From Morinoia aosen (Eukaryota; Arthropoda; Malacostraca; Amphipoda; Talitridae): a stretch of DNA of 64,000 bases. The notes under the pieces were generated by a model, which had not been told where the DNA came from, searched no databases, and was given only the letters and a program-made list of their open reading frames with translations. Every line of letters starts with the position of its first letter. The first letter of the stretch is position 1. This document shows, piece after piece, positions 33,390 to 45,797 of this stretch. Both the position numbers and the translations under genes were made by a program. Location of the stretch: the NCBI GenBank assembly GCA_030386875.1, contig CM059573.1, positions 35,257,891 through 35,321,890 of the forward strand, written 5' to 3'.

Positions 33390-33950
33390 GAAATGTTGGT
33401 ATATGTAAAGTGTTTGCTAGTAATAGATTTTCAGGTTTTCGGTCACCGGTGCCTAAACATAGTTAATTAGTTCGAAATAAACAAGTTTTCTTCCATGCAA
33501 TATCCGTCGCAAACGAGTATTTATCGAATTATAGCTATAGGTTTAGTTTCGTCTTTGATGACGAATGCGCTTGAATAAACAGCTACTCATTGATTTTCGA
33601 ATTTTTGTTGCTTGAATCATGGTAATAACATCGAAATAAATTACTTTCCATCTATACACTTTTATCGTCAAATGAGTATTTAACGAGGTATAGCGGTAGG
33701 TTTGGTTTCACCTTTGATGACGATCGCGCTGGAAGCAAGACTCCATTGCAGTGTTGCCATCGATGAATTACTTCCCGCTCCAAACACTTGAGTTGCGGTA
33801 CCTAATTCACCGCAATAACTCGTAAAATACTCATTTCCGACGTAAAGTGCATAGAAGAAAACTTGTTGATTTCGATCTAATTAACTAAGTATAGGCACCG
33901 AAAATTCGAAAAATGATTACTAGCAAACGCTTTACATTTACCGAAATGTT
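33390..33950. mobile_element. A-group TIR element A4 (33398-33942)
   Basis: A 545-bp element begins GGTATATGTAAAGTGTTTGC and ends '...gcaaacgctttacatttacc'. It has the exact 8-bp duplication GAAATGTT (33390-33397 and 33943-33950). The interior is standard A group. It is inserted in the TACCCTAG hAT-like element. Confidence 0.9.
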
Positions 33951-34173
33951 TAACGAAAGCATTTGAAAATGGGAGGGAGAACAACGTTGAAACTTTAATT
34001 ATAGGTTTTGGATAACATGGTAGCCCACTGGTATTTTCATGGCTAAACATGTTTTCCTAGTAATTAACGGCTGATGTGTCTGGTGTTAATTGTTCATCCA
34101 AGTAATGTTTATGTCACTCTTCATCAAGGCAGTTTTTTTCAACATACTATTCATTGAAGAAATTTCGTCTAAT

Positions 34174-34772
34174 ATACTAGATGTTTCAGAAAAAGAGGTA
34201 CAAAATTGCACACAAGTAGAAAATGACCAAGTTAAACACTTTTCCTTCAATGAAATTTTCCAAAAAAAATTGGGCTTTTGAGATATTACCTATTTATTGT
34301 TTTAAAGAATGAAATGTAATGACACAGTTGCTCGCAATATTTATTTCGACTTTACTCTACGGAAAATTTTCAAAACATGTTCCACCTACATCAACGCATT
34401 TTTCAAATCTCAGCCTTGACGACTGCTGGATACTAGAAAACATGTCTGGTTTTTCAGATATCTCACCAGTAGCCACTGTAATTCTGGCCATGAGATCTTC
34501 CTCAGATTTAAGGCTCTGCATGTAGCCTTCTTGCAAAAACTTTTTACCAAATATCACTAAAACTAGATTTTATTATTGTAAACTTTCATAGAATAGAAGT
34601 GATTGTAACGTAAATTAAAAATAAATATTGCGAGTCATTGTGTAATTATATCTCATCCTTTAAACAATAAAAAGTTAATATCCTAAAAACCCGATTAAAA
34701 GAAATAGTGTTTATTTGGCCATTTTCTACTTGGTGTTCATTTTTTAACGCTTGTTCTGAAACACCCTGCATT
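34174..34772 (-). mobile_element. Mariner-type remnant
   Basis: The right end reads (RC) GCAGGGTGTTTCAGAACAAG and the left end is a mutated 'tactagatgtttcagaa'. The arms share 'gagatatta.c.atttattgttttaaa.aatgaaat'. On the minus strand from about 34540 to 34340 the transposase C-terminus reads SEEDLMARITVATGEISEKP, then RLRFEKCVDVGGTCFENF. It matches the fragment at 57507-58134, so both belong to one family. The catalytic part is lost. Confidence 0.7.
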
Positions 34773-35444
34773 TAACAAAGATTTTGGAGTCAATATTGAA
34801 GTATTACGCAGATTTAGACAGCGTACGAGGTCTTATAAAGGATTATTGACGGAAAACCTTTCACGGATTAGTAAAACTGCTTCAACCAAGATTCATATAC
34901 AGTTAGTAAACAAATCTCTTTCTCATGTGCAGTAATAAATGCGTTCAATATCCACTAGTTGTAATCAAAAAACTCCAAATAATCGTGGGTTATCTGGTTG
35001 TTTAAAGCATTGACAATGATATTTAACCTGAGTTGGATCGCTAAACGACAACTCAGAGTAAAGTGTGAGTGCGTCCCACAGCTCCAGCAATCGTCAAAGA
35101 CAAGGCTCGTAAAGAAACTGCACGCCGCTCATTGCGATAAGAACCGCAACTTGTTCAGAACCTTTATGTAGCTCGTTAACTTGATCTATATTTACGAAGC
35201 AAATGTTGGTTCGCCTCTTCCTTGAATTAATGGCTTCTGCTCAATTAATTCTCATTTGGGTTATTCAACTATAGGTGATGACAATCTCCTATATTTTTTT
35301 CACCATTTCTATAAGATAGATGTGAAATACAGATTTTACCCTAGATTTTGCATATTTTCTCCTTACCCTAGACAGTACCCTAGGAGGGGTCTGATTACCC
35401 TAGACTAGGGTAATTACCATAGGAGTGGAAGCACTGGACACAGT

Positions 35445-38400
35445 ACTGTGCAGTTCTACAGTGCTACACCGTCACGTTGCAAAGAGATTGCTTGAGCAGC
35501 TTGACTACGCATTGATGTCTAGCCATGATTTTATCTCTATCACTCAAATATATTTACTATAAGTAAGAAAATTCAGTGCGATTTAATGTATTGGTTTTTC
35601 GCGTATAGGAAGCTTCAAATTCAGAGCGTTTAAGATACTGAATTTATTGCTCTATCCCTTCACCATTTAATGAATATCATAAAATAAATAACATTGTTTT
35701 CAAGCCTCAAGCAAACCCTTAGATCTCTATAACAACGTTAATTAAGCCATTGATTGACTTCAACAAGTATCATGGCAATATTATTGCACTTAGAATTAAT
35801 TAGGAATTATATTGTTCGTGATAGTTTGGAAATTGTTGAGAAAATATGACACTATGATTGGAAATGCAAAGTTTATTTTTTGAATGGCTCAATAAATCTT
35901 TTGTACTTATTTGTTGTTAAAACAAAAATTGCTGCGGTAATATAATAGGAGACGGAAAACTTCGATCGTGTGGGAAAGTTGCGCTGATAGAGCTAGTTTG
36001 AATTACAGGTTTTAGGAGTATGAGTGTTTATATGTTCGTCAGTGTGTACCTGAGACGCATGAGCAGTAAGTTATGAATATTGATTAAAGAATTTCACCTG
36101 ATGTAACACAAATGATTGATAATGCAAGCAACAAAATGAGGTTTCATCAACTTCATCAATTGATGAACAAAAATTATGCAATACATAATCATTGATTTTC
36201 ATATGTAAGCTGCAGTAGTGAAATAACAGGAATGAAGACTTGTCACATTATGTTCTCAGATCTATTTGAGCTCATATGCTCGCAAAATGATTTAATTGAG
36301 AATGCCATATAAAACTGGTTTTCTATTCAAGTGGCGGCGAATTGAAAAGAGCAAACGATGCGCTTATCCTACTACGCTTTACGCCTATTTAAGAACATAG
36401 CCTTTCGTTTTAAAGTAGGTTTTGAAGCTTAGCATAGTTGTTGGCTGTTTTCGAAAAAATCGAGAATCTTGCGCTTGTCCTACTTGTGCTTTTTATCCAT
36501 TTGTAGGTCCTTAATTGGGTCTGAAGCTGTTTTCGCTATCGTAAATAGAAGTATTAAGATATTGCGGTAAATATTGACGTAAAATATAAAAATTTTCAAG
36601 CGTTAATTTACCATCCGCTCATAAATGCTTTTAAATACCGCTCAAAAAACGAAAGACTCTGAACAATAAAGCGAACGCTTTGAGGAAGGCAGTTTCTATT
36701 CATATTGACTGACGCAAGTACTTATCAACTTGTTTCAACTATAGTAACCTATGTTGATGAATATATGTATAGTGAGAGGAAGTAATGTAGTCGCCTCGTA
36801 TCTCTGAAATAAAGTTAATAATTTACATTTCATTCTTCAAATTTTTTAGAAATTGATGCATGAGCTTGACTTTGGCAATCTAAGTATGTGACGAGCAAAG
36901 TAACGCAACAAGTTGATAAGACAAAGTATTTATAGAAAAAAGACTTGGGCTAAAAAAATTTTCACCAACGAGTTCTACTGTTCGTCTGTACATGATGCGT
37001 ACTATCATGCAAGGGATCACATACGCATACTATCAAAATTTACCATTGAAAACTTAGCAATGTGCATGGAGTAATGAGAAAAAAGTATTTCCGTAGTTTT
37101 TTTCACATCGTACAGTGACATACAGTAATTGTCGAAATGCGAAATGGCGTGCTGTTTTTCTTTTGAATACTTCCCCTGTTGGAAAGATTTTTATACTCTG
37201 TGGAAGGATGTTTGCTTGAAAGGCATTCATTTTGAACGAGCTTCTTGCCCAATTTCATAGGAACAGAAGTTCATCACGACAAAATTAATTTCTCCGATTT
37301 TACTTTAGGTTCATTACAGCAGGTAAAAAGAATTTTACTATAACGCCATTAGTTTGAAGGGGAAATGAAGAGGATGAGGAACTTGATGAACGAGGAACCT
37401 GTCTTAATTTAGTGTCGAACCGAGTTTATTTAGATGAGAGGGTTGCATGACCCCTCTTCTTGAATTTACCTTAGCATAGACTATGGGCAAAAAATGTATA
37501 CATTTTATAATTTTTTTTAAATATTGAGGTATGTTTCTCGAGACGCACTCCTCACACCTCATGCCGGAAATAGTCATGACGTGATAATACCCAAGAATTA
37601 ATAGTTAATCGTCTAAACTTTCAAATTATTTAACGTTTATCCTATTAAAAAGGATTAGGGTTCCATTATTTACGTTATAAATTTTCACCATGGCTTGTAA
37701 AATTTGAAGCCCATTTGGGTCAATCCAAGTGCACAAATTCTTGCTTTATTTTATGGGTTCTATTTTATCATTCTCTTCGGCTACGTCAGACTTGGTAAAT
37801 TTCTCAGTTGCTTCTTTTTATCCGGAAATAGTGCGTTGTGTTTTGTCTGGATATTGTTTTAATACCTTTCTGGTCATACCACGGTTTCAGACTACCAACA
37901 AACTTCCCAGCATCGGTTTCCGTGATCAGTAATTCTGACACAGAACTTGTCATTGAAGCTTAGACACCTGCACTTCTAAATTTTTTTGTGTTAAAAGGCA
38001 TTGAACGAAAATTATTTCTAAAAAACATACATAAGTGGATCTAAATTAGAACCTTAGAGGACAAAAAATTGTTATGAACAAATGAGGACAATTTGTTACC
38101 TAAGCAGAGTGCGTGAAATCAATTTGAATGGTAACTCTCAAACTACGGTGTGTCTACTCTAGGTTAGACACTTTCGGTACAAGTCCACAGTGTTCGATGC
38201 TGTTGAACGCATTGTTTTTATAATAACTCAAATTTACTTGACTGTATGAATAATATAAAAATGATCAAATTGATAGAAATCGTGCTGAAGAAAAGAGTTA
38301 AAATTTGTAGTTGATGAAGATCTCCGATCCTCTTAGGCTTCATTGAACATCCCTTCTCTCAAGAGACTATCCCACAGTTTATGAAAACTACTGTACCTGA

Positions 38401-38560
38401 TAATGACCGGTTTCAGTCCCAGCAATTTATAGCAGCATATTCGTAGTATTATTTGCAGGAAGATATTCACGGAATTCGAATAAAAACGTTTTTCTGTGAA
38501 AAGCAGTATGCCTTCGATGTAAAAAATCGACAAGACAAGTCATCCTGAATCAAATTGAGC
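35445..38560. other. AT-rich DNA without supported genes
   Basis: About 3.1 kb with only short, compositionally biased ORFs. I recognise no domain, terminal repeat or tandem array. Confidence 0.4.
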
Positions 38561-38579
38561 TATACATGTATTCACTCCG

Positions 38580-39010
38580 ATGACGACAGAGGGAACATTG
38601 TTTTCCTGGTTTTCGAAGTTTGGTAAGCAATTGACTGTTAATAACAGTTCATTACTCTCGAAGCTCCTATGCGGCAGCGTGAGAGGTTTGCTCTTAGATG
38701 ATTCAACTCAAAAACAATTTGCTGTAATTTGTAAATTCCACTCGAAACTTCTTGTTGCTAACCATGGCGTTTACCATGGACCACTTCTAAGCCCTGCTTT
38801 GTTTCTGATATTCAGCATCAATATTTTTATTTGTTTATTCTTTGAATTGAAACTTTTTCTTCATAATGGAATTGCTATAAATTTATGCATTCCCCGGGAA
38901 AGCTGTTATACAACTGTACACATGATGAACAGTAGACTAGAAAAGTATTGGTGCTGCCATTGCAATTAAAAAAGGCCTCATTGCCAATAAGAGGAAATTT
39001 AACTAGCTCA
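38580..39010 (+). pseudogene. Reverse transcriptase fragment of a non-LTR element
   Basis: The 129-codon frame from 38580 follows the order of a LINE reverse transcriptase palm: FSWFSKFGKQLTV, a gap, then GVYHGPLLSPALFLIFSINI (the GVPQGS.LGP.LFLIFINDI motif), LKLFLHNGIAINL (the LFADDIAI motif, catalytic DD lost as HNG), and MNSRLEKYWCCHCN (MN.DL..L..WC..N). A frame change near 38965 continues the thumb region. No ends, tail or target duplication were found. It is old and inactive, and not from the same copy as the 7-14 kb LINE. Confidence 0.65.
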
Positions 39011-39019
39011 CCAATAGCC

Positions 39020-39780
39020 GAAATGGATCATTTCAACTCATCAAAATCCGTAATGGCCAAATTTAGAGCAACGAATCAATTATCCAACATCCTCGAAATT
39101 AACATCAATGAGACTCTGATTCTCAAACAGCATTCCTCGCATACTGGTAACAAAATATCCAATTCAGTCACAATTCTCAATTAAATAAAAATTAAATAAC
39201 TTGAAGAACCGCAAAAAAAGTGAATAGAGCGTTAATGCATTTATTTTCCAGTTATTTTATTCAAGCACAGCATCGGACAGACAAAAACACTGCATGTAAT
39301 TAGCATGAAACGGGAACCATAAGAACAAAAAAGAATCTTGGAAACCAATCCACAATTAAACTTACGATGCATTCAAACACCTTTACAGTATCTTTCCTGC
39401 ATGAACACAATAATGTTGTGTTGCGTTTCTCTAAGCTTTTGTTGAGAAAATTTAGTTGTATGAATTTTTTTCGAGAATTAGAAATATTTTAATTTTGTGA
39501 TTTTTTTGAGAATTCGACGAAAATATTTCACTAGAGTGTTCTTTTTTAGAATGTGCCCTTTTCTTTATAACTAGATTGAGTGTTGATAAATTGTGTTTGC
39601 CTTGCATCTCTATAGGATATTTGTATCAATTTAGGAGGATCCATTTGTACCCTAGTACACATAAAAGCGCAATCCGCGATACAGAAGGGTCGCTTTGACG
39701 TGTTGTATGTTGGATGCCTGAATGTTTGGGTTCAACATGTGTTATATGTGTTAGTCGAAATGGTTGTATGTTCTCAGCAA
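39020..39780. other. AT-rich DNA, nothing recognised
   Basis: No supported feature. Confidence 0.4.
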
Positions 39781-39784
39781 GAAT

Positions 39785-40381
39785 TTATGTGGTCAAGCAG
39801 TTTGAAGAGCCCTGGCCAGTGTTATGGTTAGATGTCAACTTGAGGTGAAGGGCGAGTGAATTTATGGGGTGCTCATGAGACGAACTGCCTAGAAAACAAA
39901 AGATCCCCTTACACACGTAGAAAACCGTCTCCACAGGGTGTAGGTAGGGTGTTGTTAGAATAACATAGGGGAGAAGGTTGTCGAGTCGAATTTGTAAAAA
40001 ATTTGGGGCGGAGTCGAATAGGCTCACGTCAGAAGGACTATTGACCAATACGAGGGGAGAGGCACCATGAGAAAGAGGACGAAGTGTAGAACCGGCAAAT
40101 GAACAGCTATTTCAACTGAGAAGGAGGGCTTGAACGAGCACTTCTAAAATCTCTGAAGAGCCTGATTGGTCATACGTGAAAAAAGTATGCGGGCCAGTGA
40201 AACGCAGAAGGTCTTCTTGGGGGTACACTTTATTGGTCCGTAGCAGGTGTGGTACAGGCGAGGTACGTGATCGATTGAGTGCCGAGAAAGCATGCTCATC
40301 GCTTATAAAGCCTCTGAGGTGCTCGGGGTAGGGGGCGAGAGTAAGCAAGCATGCACAAGAGAGGACAACCTTTTCAAACAT
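39785..40381 (-). pseudogene. Broken ~200-codon ORF, family unknown
   Basis: Two minus-strand ORFs (40381-40112 and 40048-39785) lie in the same frame. Only the stop at 40114-40112 separates them, so about 198 codons are open apart from one stop. Base composition is distinctly less AT-rich than the surroundings. Residue usage is coding-like, for example PYPEHLRGFISDEHAFSALN, then YDQSGSSEILEVLVQALLLS before the stop, and LLPYVILTTPYLHPVETVFY after it. I do not recognise a domain. Options are a decayed host gene, an endogenous viral element or an unknown transposon protein. The ATG at 40381 is preceded directly by an in-frame stop. Confidence 0.45.
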
Positions 40382-42589
40382 TTAGGTAGAGCAGTTAGAA
40401 TGAAGTCAGTCATACGCAGAAAGCAGCCCGGGAAAAATGTGCGTCTTTAATAAGTGAGGTCTGAAAAATATCCTTTTGAGAATACTGGAACATAGTGTGC
40501 GTAGAAATATATGTTGCAATAAATTTAAATAATTTCACGTAGAAATCTTTTGCAGCAGGGCGAAGAATATCCCAACCATACCGTAGAGGTCATTTAAGGA
40601 AAAATAAGTTGCTTCGCCAGGGCGGGTGAGATTCGTTCTTTTGCTACGATAGACACTGTTGGAAACAATAAATGTATATAATGAGAAAAAAGTTATGCCG
40701 TTGAATTAAATATTGAATGTATACATGAGCACAACTTTTTAGAGTCAAAGTAATAGGAAAGTGTTGTTTTCTTGCAAGATTCGTTGGTTGTTTCAGATTC
40801 GATCTTTTCATAGAAAATCTTCGATCTCGCTTCCGTTTCTGCATAAGGGAAATCTACGCGAAGCGGTGCATACAGTCGTCGAAAGACATTTTCTGAACTG
40901 TGGATGAATCAGGGAATTTGAACTAAAGCTGTTCGTGTGCGAAAGAACCTGTGAGCTGAGGTTTTGACCCTCTTCTGTACCGTTGGAGTGCGCAATTATA
41001 GTTCGGCATTATTCCATTATGTGTTCGGTGTGTAGTTAACTTAAAAAGTGATTGGCCAGCCAATTAGGCAAGGTAGCACTTGTATAATTCACAGTTCCAG
41101 TAATTTGCGATAATGTGTTGGTAGTAGGGTGTACTAATCATAAAAATTTTAAGCAATTTATCTAGAGTGTTATAAACCCATTAACGCCAACACCATATCT
41201 CGCCGAGGCAAATGCGCACAGATAATCGCGCTTATGTGAGTGGTTTCCCTACACATCGGTGAGTACTGTCCTAGTTTTAGTATTTTTTTCATTCTTATGT
41301 GTTATTTTATTTCTCGTGTATTTTTATGATTTGTTGGAGGTATGCCAATTCCTCTATACCGAGAAGCTGGTTTCCTTATTAATGCAAATTAATGAGGAGG
41401 CAGGACGCAAGTTTCGTGACACGTTTATACAATGATATAATAATTACTGGTGTCTTTAAAGTACTATCTTTTCGAACATGAAAGCTGCAAGTCAACTCTA
41501 AGTTTTATAAATGTATTCAGTCGATATTTTCTATTCAATAATTACGATGCATACGCGAATGTCATCTGAATCTACTACGCTGCTTGATGATGTCTTTATC
41601 TAACTCCGAGGCCAACACGGAAGCCACGATTTCAATCATATGGTAACGCCGAGTAATCGACCATTCTTCCAAAACAGGAAAATAACCCCAATATTTCCTC
41701 TCAAAATTCAAATGCTAATAGAAAAAGTTGGCGTGCGAAAAAAATATAAATTAGTAAAATATCACGCAGAGAGATTATAGTTAACAGACTCCCAATAGGA
41801 CATACATTCTTAACGCATGGCTGCCATATGAACAATGAAATGCATTGTTCCGCACCAGTATGTGAGTTGAGTAATTACTAACTCAATATTACCAGTCAAA
41901 CAATTAACCGTAGAATGCTGAAGCCTCATAAATAGTGAAGCCTCATAATTGTCCAGTTATGATATTTTAGCTATTTTTTCAAGTAAATCAAATTCCTATA
42001 ATAAAGTGGCAGCGCAAACTTCAGCATTCAGACTCGAAAAATCATATTAACTGAATCGTTCGTTCTTGATTTTTCTTAGAATTTCTAGGAACCAAATTAA
42101 ATTCCTTTAATAAAATTGCAGCCCTTAATGTAATATTTAAATTAGAAACATCATGATTCTACATAAATGTACTATGAAGAATGAATTTGACCTTCAAATG
42201 CATAAACATTTTCTAACAATTCACTTATAATATTTAAATTCATACATAATAGTAGTAAATGCATGTTTATGCATTTTAAGGTGTAAATTCTTTCTTCATG
42301 GTATATTTCTATTGTATCGCGACAAAACATTGACAAAATAAATGCTACCAACAAACCTCATCCATTTTCATAATAAAAATTCAGTTGCCATTTGTCGAGC
42401 TGCTTGAAACTTTTTCAATCATATGCATGCTCTGTTGACTCCTCAGAGGGATTCGTTCGATCAGCCCTTCCTCTGCTCCTATCTCTCGCGTTGACAAGGC
42501 TGGCAGACAGGAATTTCATGTCGTTTAGAGAGAGCTGTTAACTTCTTTGGTGACTTCTTTGCTACTTCTGTAGCGGTAGAAACAAAAGC
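40382..42589. other. AT-rich DNA, nothing recognised
   Basis: No supported gene or repeat. The first 500 bp keep some of the higher GC of the preceding ORF. Confidence 0.4.
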
Positions 42590-42753
42590 TACGAGGCGTG
42601 TCCGTAAAATAAGTTCCACGGGCTGCCGCTAGCGCTAGGACCGTTTTTATGCGCGGCCAGGCAACAAAGGCAGGTTGATTGGTTCCCCCACTCCAATCCC
42701 TTACCAAGCCAGCGTCGCTGCGACGTTTTATTTTGGCTCAGTAGCCGTCAGCG

Positions 42754-43110
42754 ATGGAGCTTCCTCTTGCGTCTCCCGCCAGCTGCGAGTTGTGGTCTGT
42801 TATACATTTCCTGGCCGCTAAGAAGAAATCGGCGAAGGAAATTCACGAAGATTTATGTCAAGTGTATGGAGAAGATTGTATGATCTCCGGGATGGTACGC
42901 AGATGGGTCAGGGACTTTAAAATGGCCGAACAGACGTCCACGACAAAGCCCATGCAGGGCGGCCATCGGTTTCTGACGAAACAGTTGCCAAAGTCGAAGC
43001 CGCAATGCTTGAAGATCGACGGATTACACTTCGGGAGCTGTGCGAAAAGATTCCGGAGGTCAGCAAAACCAAAATTGAAACAATTGTGGTTTTTATTGAC
43101 ACAATTCCTA
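42754..43110 (+). pseudogene. Mariner transposase, N-terminal part
   Basis: From the ATG at 42754 the frame reads ASCELWSVIHFLAAKKKSAK, EIHEDLCQVYGEDCMISGMV, RRWVRDFKMAE, the first helix-turn-helix of a mariner transposase. A frameshift near 42925 moves the match to another frame: VSDETVAKVEAAMLEDRRIT, LRELCEKIPEVSKTKIETIV, the second helix-turn-helix. The match stops near 43090. The DD34D catalytic domain is absent, replaced by an inverted copy of the 5' end. Confidence 0.8.
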
Positions 43111-43192
43111 AGCTTTTCTGGACCGCAACTCGCAGCTGGCGGGAGACGCAAGATGAAGCTCCATCGTTGACGGTTGCTGAGACAAGACTAGA

Positions 43193-44657
43193 GGCCCTAT
43201 TACACAGGGCAACACTTTGCTTCGGTTACGGCAACTGAAATGACGCAACTTGTGGGTGCACTATCACACGAGGCAACCAGTGTGGCGTTGCCAATTGCAG
43301 AGGGAGGTTGTAGCTTGCAGTGACTGCGGCATACGACTTCTTCATTTCATCATTAAATGACAAGCATTAAGAACGTATACAAAACTTAGATCCTGTTTCG
43401 CGCTTGTCCTTGCATTATTAATTGTCTCTATTCTCTAACAGTGGATGAAATTGATGGGTCATACGACAATTCATTCAATATAATTCTTTTGATGTATTAT
43501 TGACTTCCAGAAAAATAATATTTTATTTGTGAGAATTAATATTAAATGCAGTAATATCAACATCACAATATTGTAATAAATTTTTAACATCTTTTTTACA
43601 GCTCATATTCGGATATCAATATAATAATTTCTTTTTATACCGCACATCAATAAACAAAAGAAGCAATAAATTCCTTAATAAAGCACTTTCATTTCCTATA
43701 TTGATATAGTTAGGTTCAAGTCTAAGAAACACATTAAGTGGTTTGATCATTAGAAGCTGAATAAAGTATTGCCCATTTTCTACCCGCTACCTAAGATAGA
43801 AAATTGAAATGAATGCACATTAAGTTACCTTACTTCATAGAGTCAATCTTCTTTTCCCTGTCCCTTTTGTGGCAGTTAGTAATGTTTTTTCTATTTGGTT
43901 TGATAGCTTCGATAGTTTCATCATATTCAGCTAAACTGTTTATACTCAAAAACCTATGGTTTATTTTAAATTTTTAAATTTCTGACCACTCTATTTATCA
44001 TAAAATACTACCTGATAAACATTCAAGTATATGGAAACGTGACAGCATTTGAAGATGAAACGTCACGAATGTATGGTAAATGGCAATATTTCACTTTATT
44101 TTGTACAGAAATTAAGATTAATTATGTGCCTAAAATGATACTTAATTGCATATTTTTAACACCTAATAGCATTCCATATTGTAGGGCATTTATTAACATT
44201 TTCCCTCCTACGTGCACAACCGGTTGTACATGGAGGTAAATTCCATAATGCAGTCGCAATCTCAATTTTCATAAATATTTAATCAAAGCTGAATACAGGT
44301 ACGATCAAGTTCATGTTTGGTATTTTCAAAACAGTTTACTACAATTGACTTAGAATTTGAGTTTGGTGTTGAACTTAATATCGATGGCAGCAGTCAAAGT
44401 GTTAAATCCTTCGACTTCCTATTGAATGTCGGACCGAGTTTATGTCGCCTCAGTGGGAGGCGGTGTCCCATAGCATAGGACATTGATGAGAGCCTGCTAT
44501 TATCAATTGTAAGTCGGATCGAGATCATAGTGAACCAGACACGAGGTTTCTGAACAAGCGCAGAAACCTAAACTCGCTCAGCAACTGCAGTCCGTTGCTC
44601 TCAGAAGCATCCGTCGCTGCTTTTTTGGAGCAATTGTTGCCCCGTGATAATAGGGCC
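43193..44657. mobile_element. TIR element nested in the mariner
   Basis: The left end GGCCCTATTACACAGGGCAA pairs with the right end (RC GGCCCTATTATCACGGGGCA). The ends are GC-richer; the 1-kb interior is AT-rich and non-coding. It separates the left part of the mariner from its right TIR. A TTA or TAA target would fit a PIF/Harbinger element, but the left junction (ctaga|ggccc) does not show it cleanly. Superfamily uncertain. Confidence 0.65.
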
Positions 44658-44971
44658 TTAAACGTCGCAGCGACGCTGGCTTGGTAAGGGATAGAGTGGG
44701 GGAACCAAACAACCTACCTCTGTTGCCTGGCCGCGCATAGAAACGATCCTAGCGCCAGCGGCAGCCCGTGGAACTTATTTTACGGACACGCCTCGTATTC
44801 GATCATCGCGCATATGTATTAAATATTAACAATAACAATATGTTACTCGATTACTACACAACATTTTTCTAGTCTATATATAAACATATATAGGGTTAAT
44901 TAAATATATTGTGTTATTATATATCTGTGTATGTTATATGGCAGGTTGTTAAAAATGACATAAAAACTTAC

Positions 44972-45437
44972 CTTTTACACAATCGTAGATTTTTAAACTT
45001 GTGAATTGCCGTTTCTGTTTTTTCCGAGAAGACTGAACTTATTAGCGACATCTTTGCCAATACTGAGTTTTACTGAAAACACAACGCTTGAGCTTTTTTA
45101 CCCTCCAATTAGAGAAAGTTCCTTAGTTACTTGATTACGTTTCTCTTCGTTTTCGAGAGTTTTTTCCATTTAATCCAATTCATCAAGGGTTTTGATAGGC
45201 TGTTCTGTTGAAATAGTCGGAAATATTGTTGCTTGTTCATTTTGAAGTGGCTTTGTACATTTTTTTATTGTTTCCAAATCGTCTTTCACACCAGCATTTC
45301 CTTGAAGAGCTTTTGTTGTGCTACAACAATTGTATTTAATTTGCTTAAAATTTCTTCACCTTGTTCTTATACTGTTTTTTGCAGTCGCTTTGATGGACTT
45401 CGGAAGCTGGTAAGCAATGAACGATATTACTGCAGGT
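44972..45437 (-). pseudogene. DUF4806-like exon
   Basis: Read on the minus strand, an acceptor (tatatatttag) at 45438 and a donor AAAAG|gtaag at 44971 bracket coding-like sequence. Across three frames one can follow EILSKLNTIVVAQQKLFKEM, then DLETIKKCTKPLQNEQATIF, MEKTLENEEKRNQVTKELSL, IGG and GKDVANKFSLLGKNRNGNSQ. This is the layout of DUF4806 proteins: a coiled-coil lead, '..LE..L....L...L..IGG', then a segment ending near 'G...K..F'. Two stops and at least one frameshift are present. Function of the domain is unknown; it often sits near transposon-derived genes. Confidence 0.55.
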
Positions 45438-45797
45438 CTAAATATATAAAACAATGAAAGTCAAAATATGAAAAACTAAAAATATGAAAAACTTGTTGCA
45501 TGCAACAACTAAAATGGCGTCATTACAGCAGTTACGTTATAGTTAAAAAAAATGTTATAAGTGAACGAAAAAAAATTATTCCTATCGTTTTCTGTTTACA
45601 ACCAGAAGCAGAAATAGATAGCCCTGGAGGTCGAGAGAGGAGACCGAAGTAGAGCGTTACTAACACGGAGTTTCTTAGGGGGAGGAGGAGTGTATGGACA
45701 GCGAAAATCCAGCGATTTTCTCGATGAAGGTTTCCGCTTCGTCACTTCAAGGCTGCTGCAACTTTCCGTTTCCGTAATGAACCCAGCTTCATGTCGC

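Larger units (their letters stand above)
32264..35444. mobile_element. hAT-like element (32272-35436) with TACCCTAG subterminal repeats
   Basis: The left terminus CAGGCCTTCCACGCTCGT and the right terminus (reverse complement CAGTGCTTCCACTCCTAT) are inverted copies of the hAT type. The flanks GACAAAGT (32264-32271) and GACACAGT (35437-35444) are an 8-bp duplication with one mismatch. TACCCTAG occurs at 32299 and 32341 on the left and at 35337, 35364, 35376 and 35396 on the right, plus one inverted copy at 35405. No transposase is visible. It carries an A-group element and a mariner remnant. Confidence 0.7.
42590..44797 (+). mobile_element. Mariner with long TIRs (42592-44795), interrupted
   Basis: Terminal inverted repeats of about 140 bp begin CGAGGCGTGTCCGTAAAATA and include 'ttggtaagggatwgagtgggggaacc' and 'aaacgtcgcagcgacgctgg'. 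TA flanks both sides (42590-42591, 44796-44797). The left part encodes a broken transposase (42754-43110). Internally, 42745-42797 recurs inverted at 43121-43173, so the element is rearranged. Another TIR element (43193-44657) is inserted in it. Confidence 0.8.
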
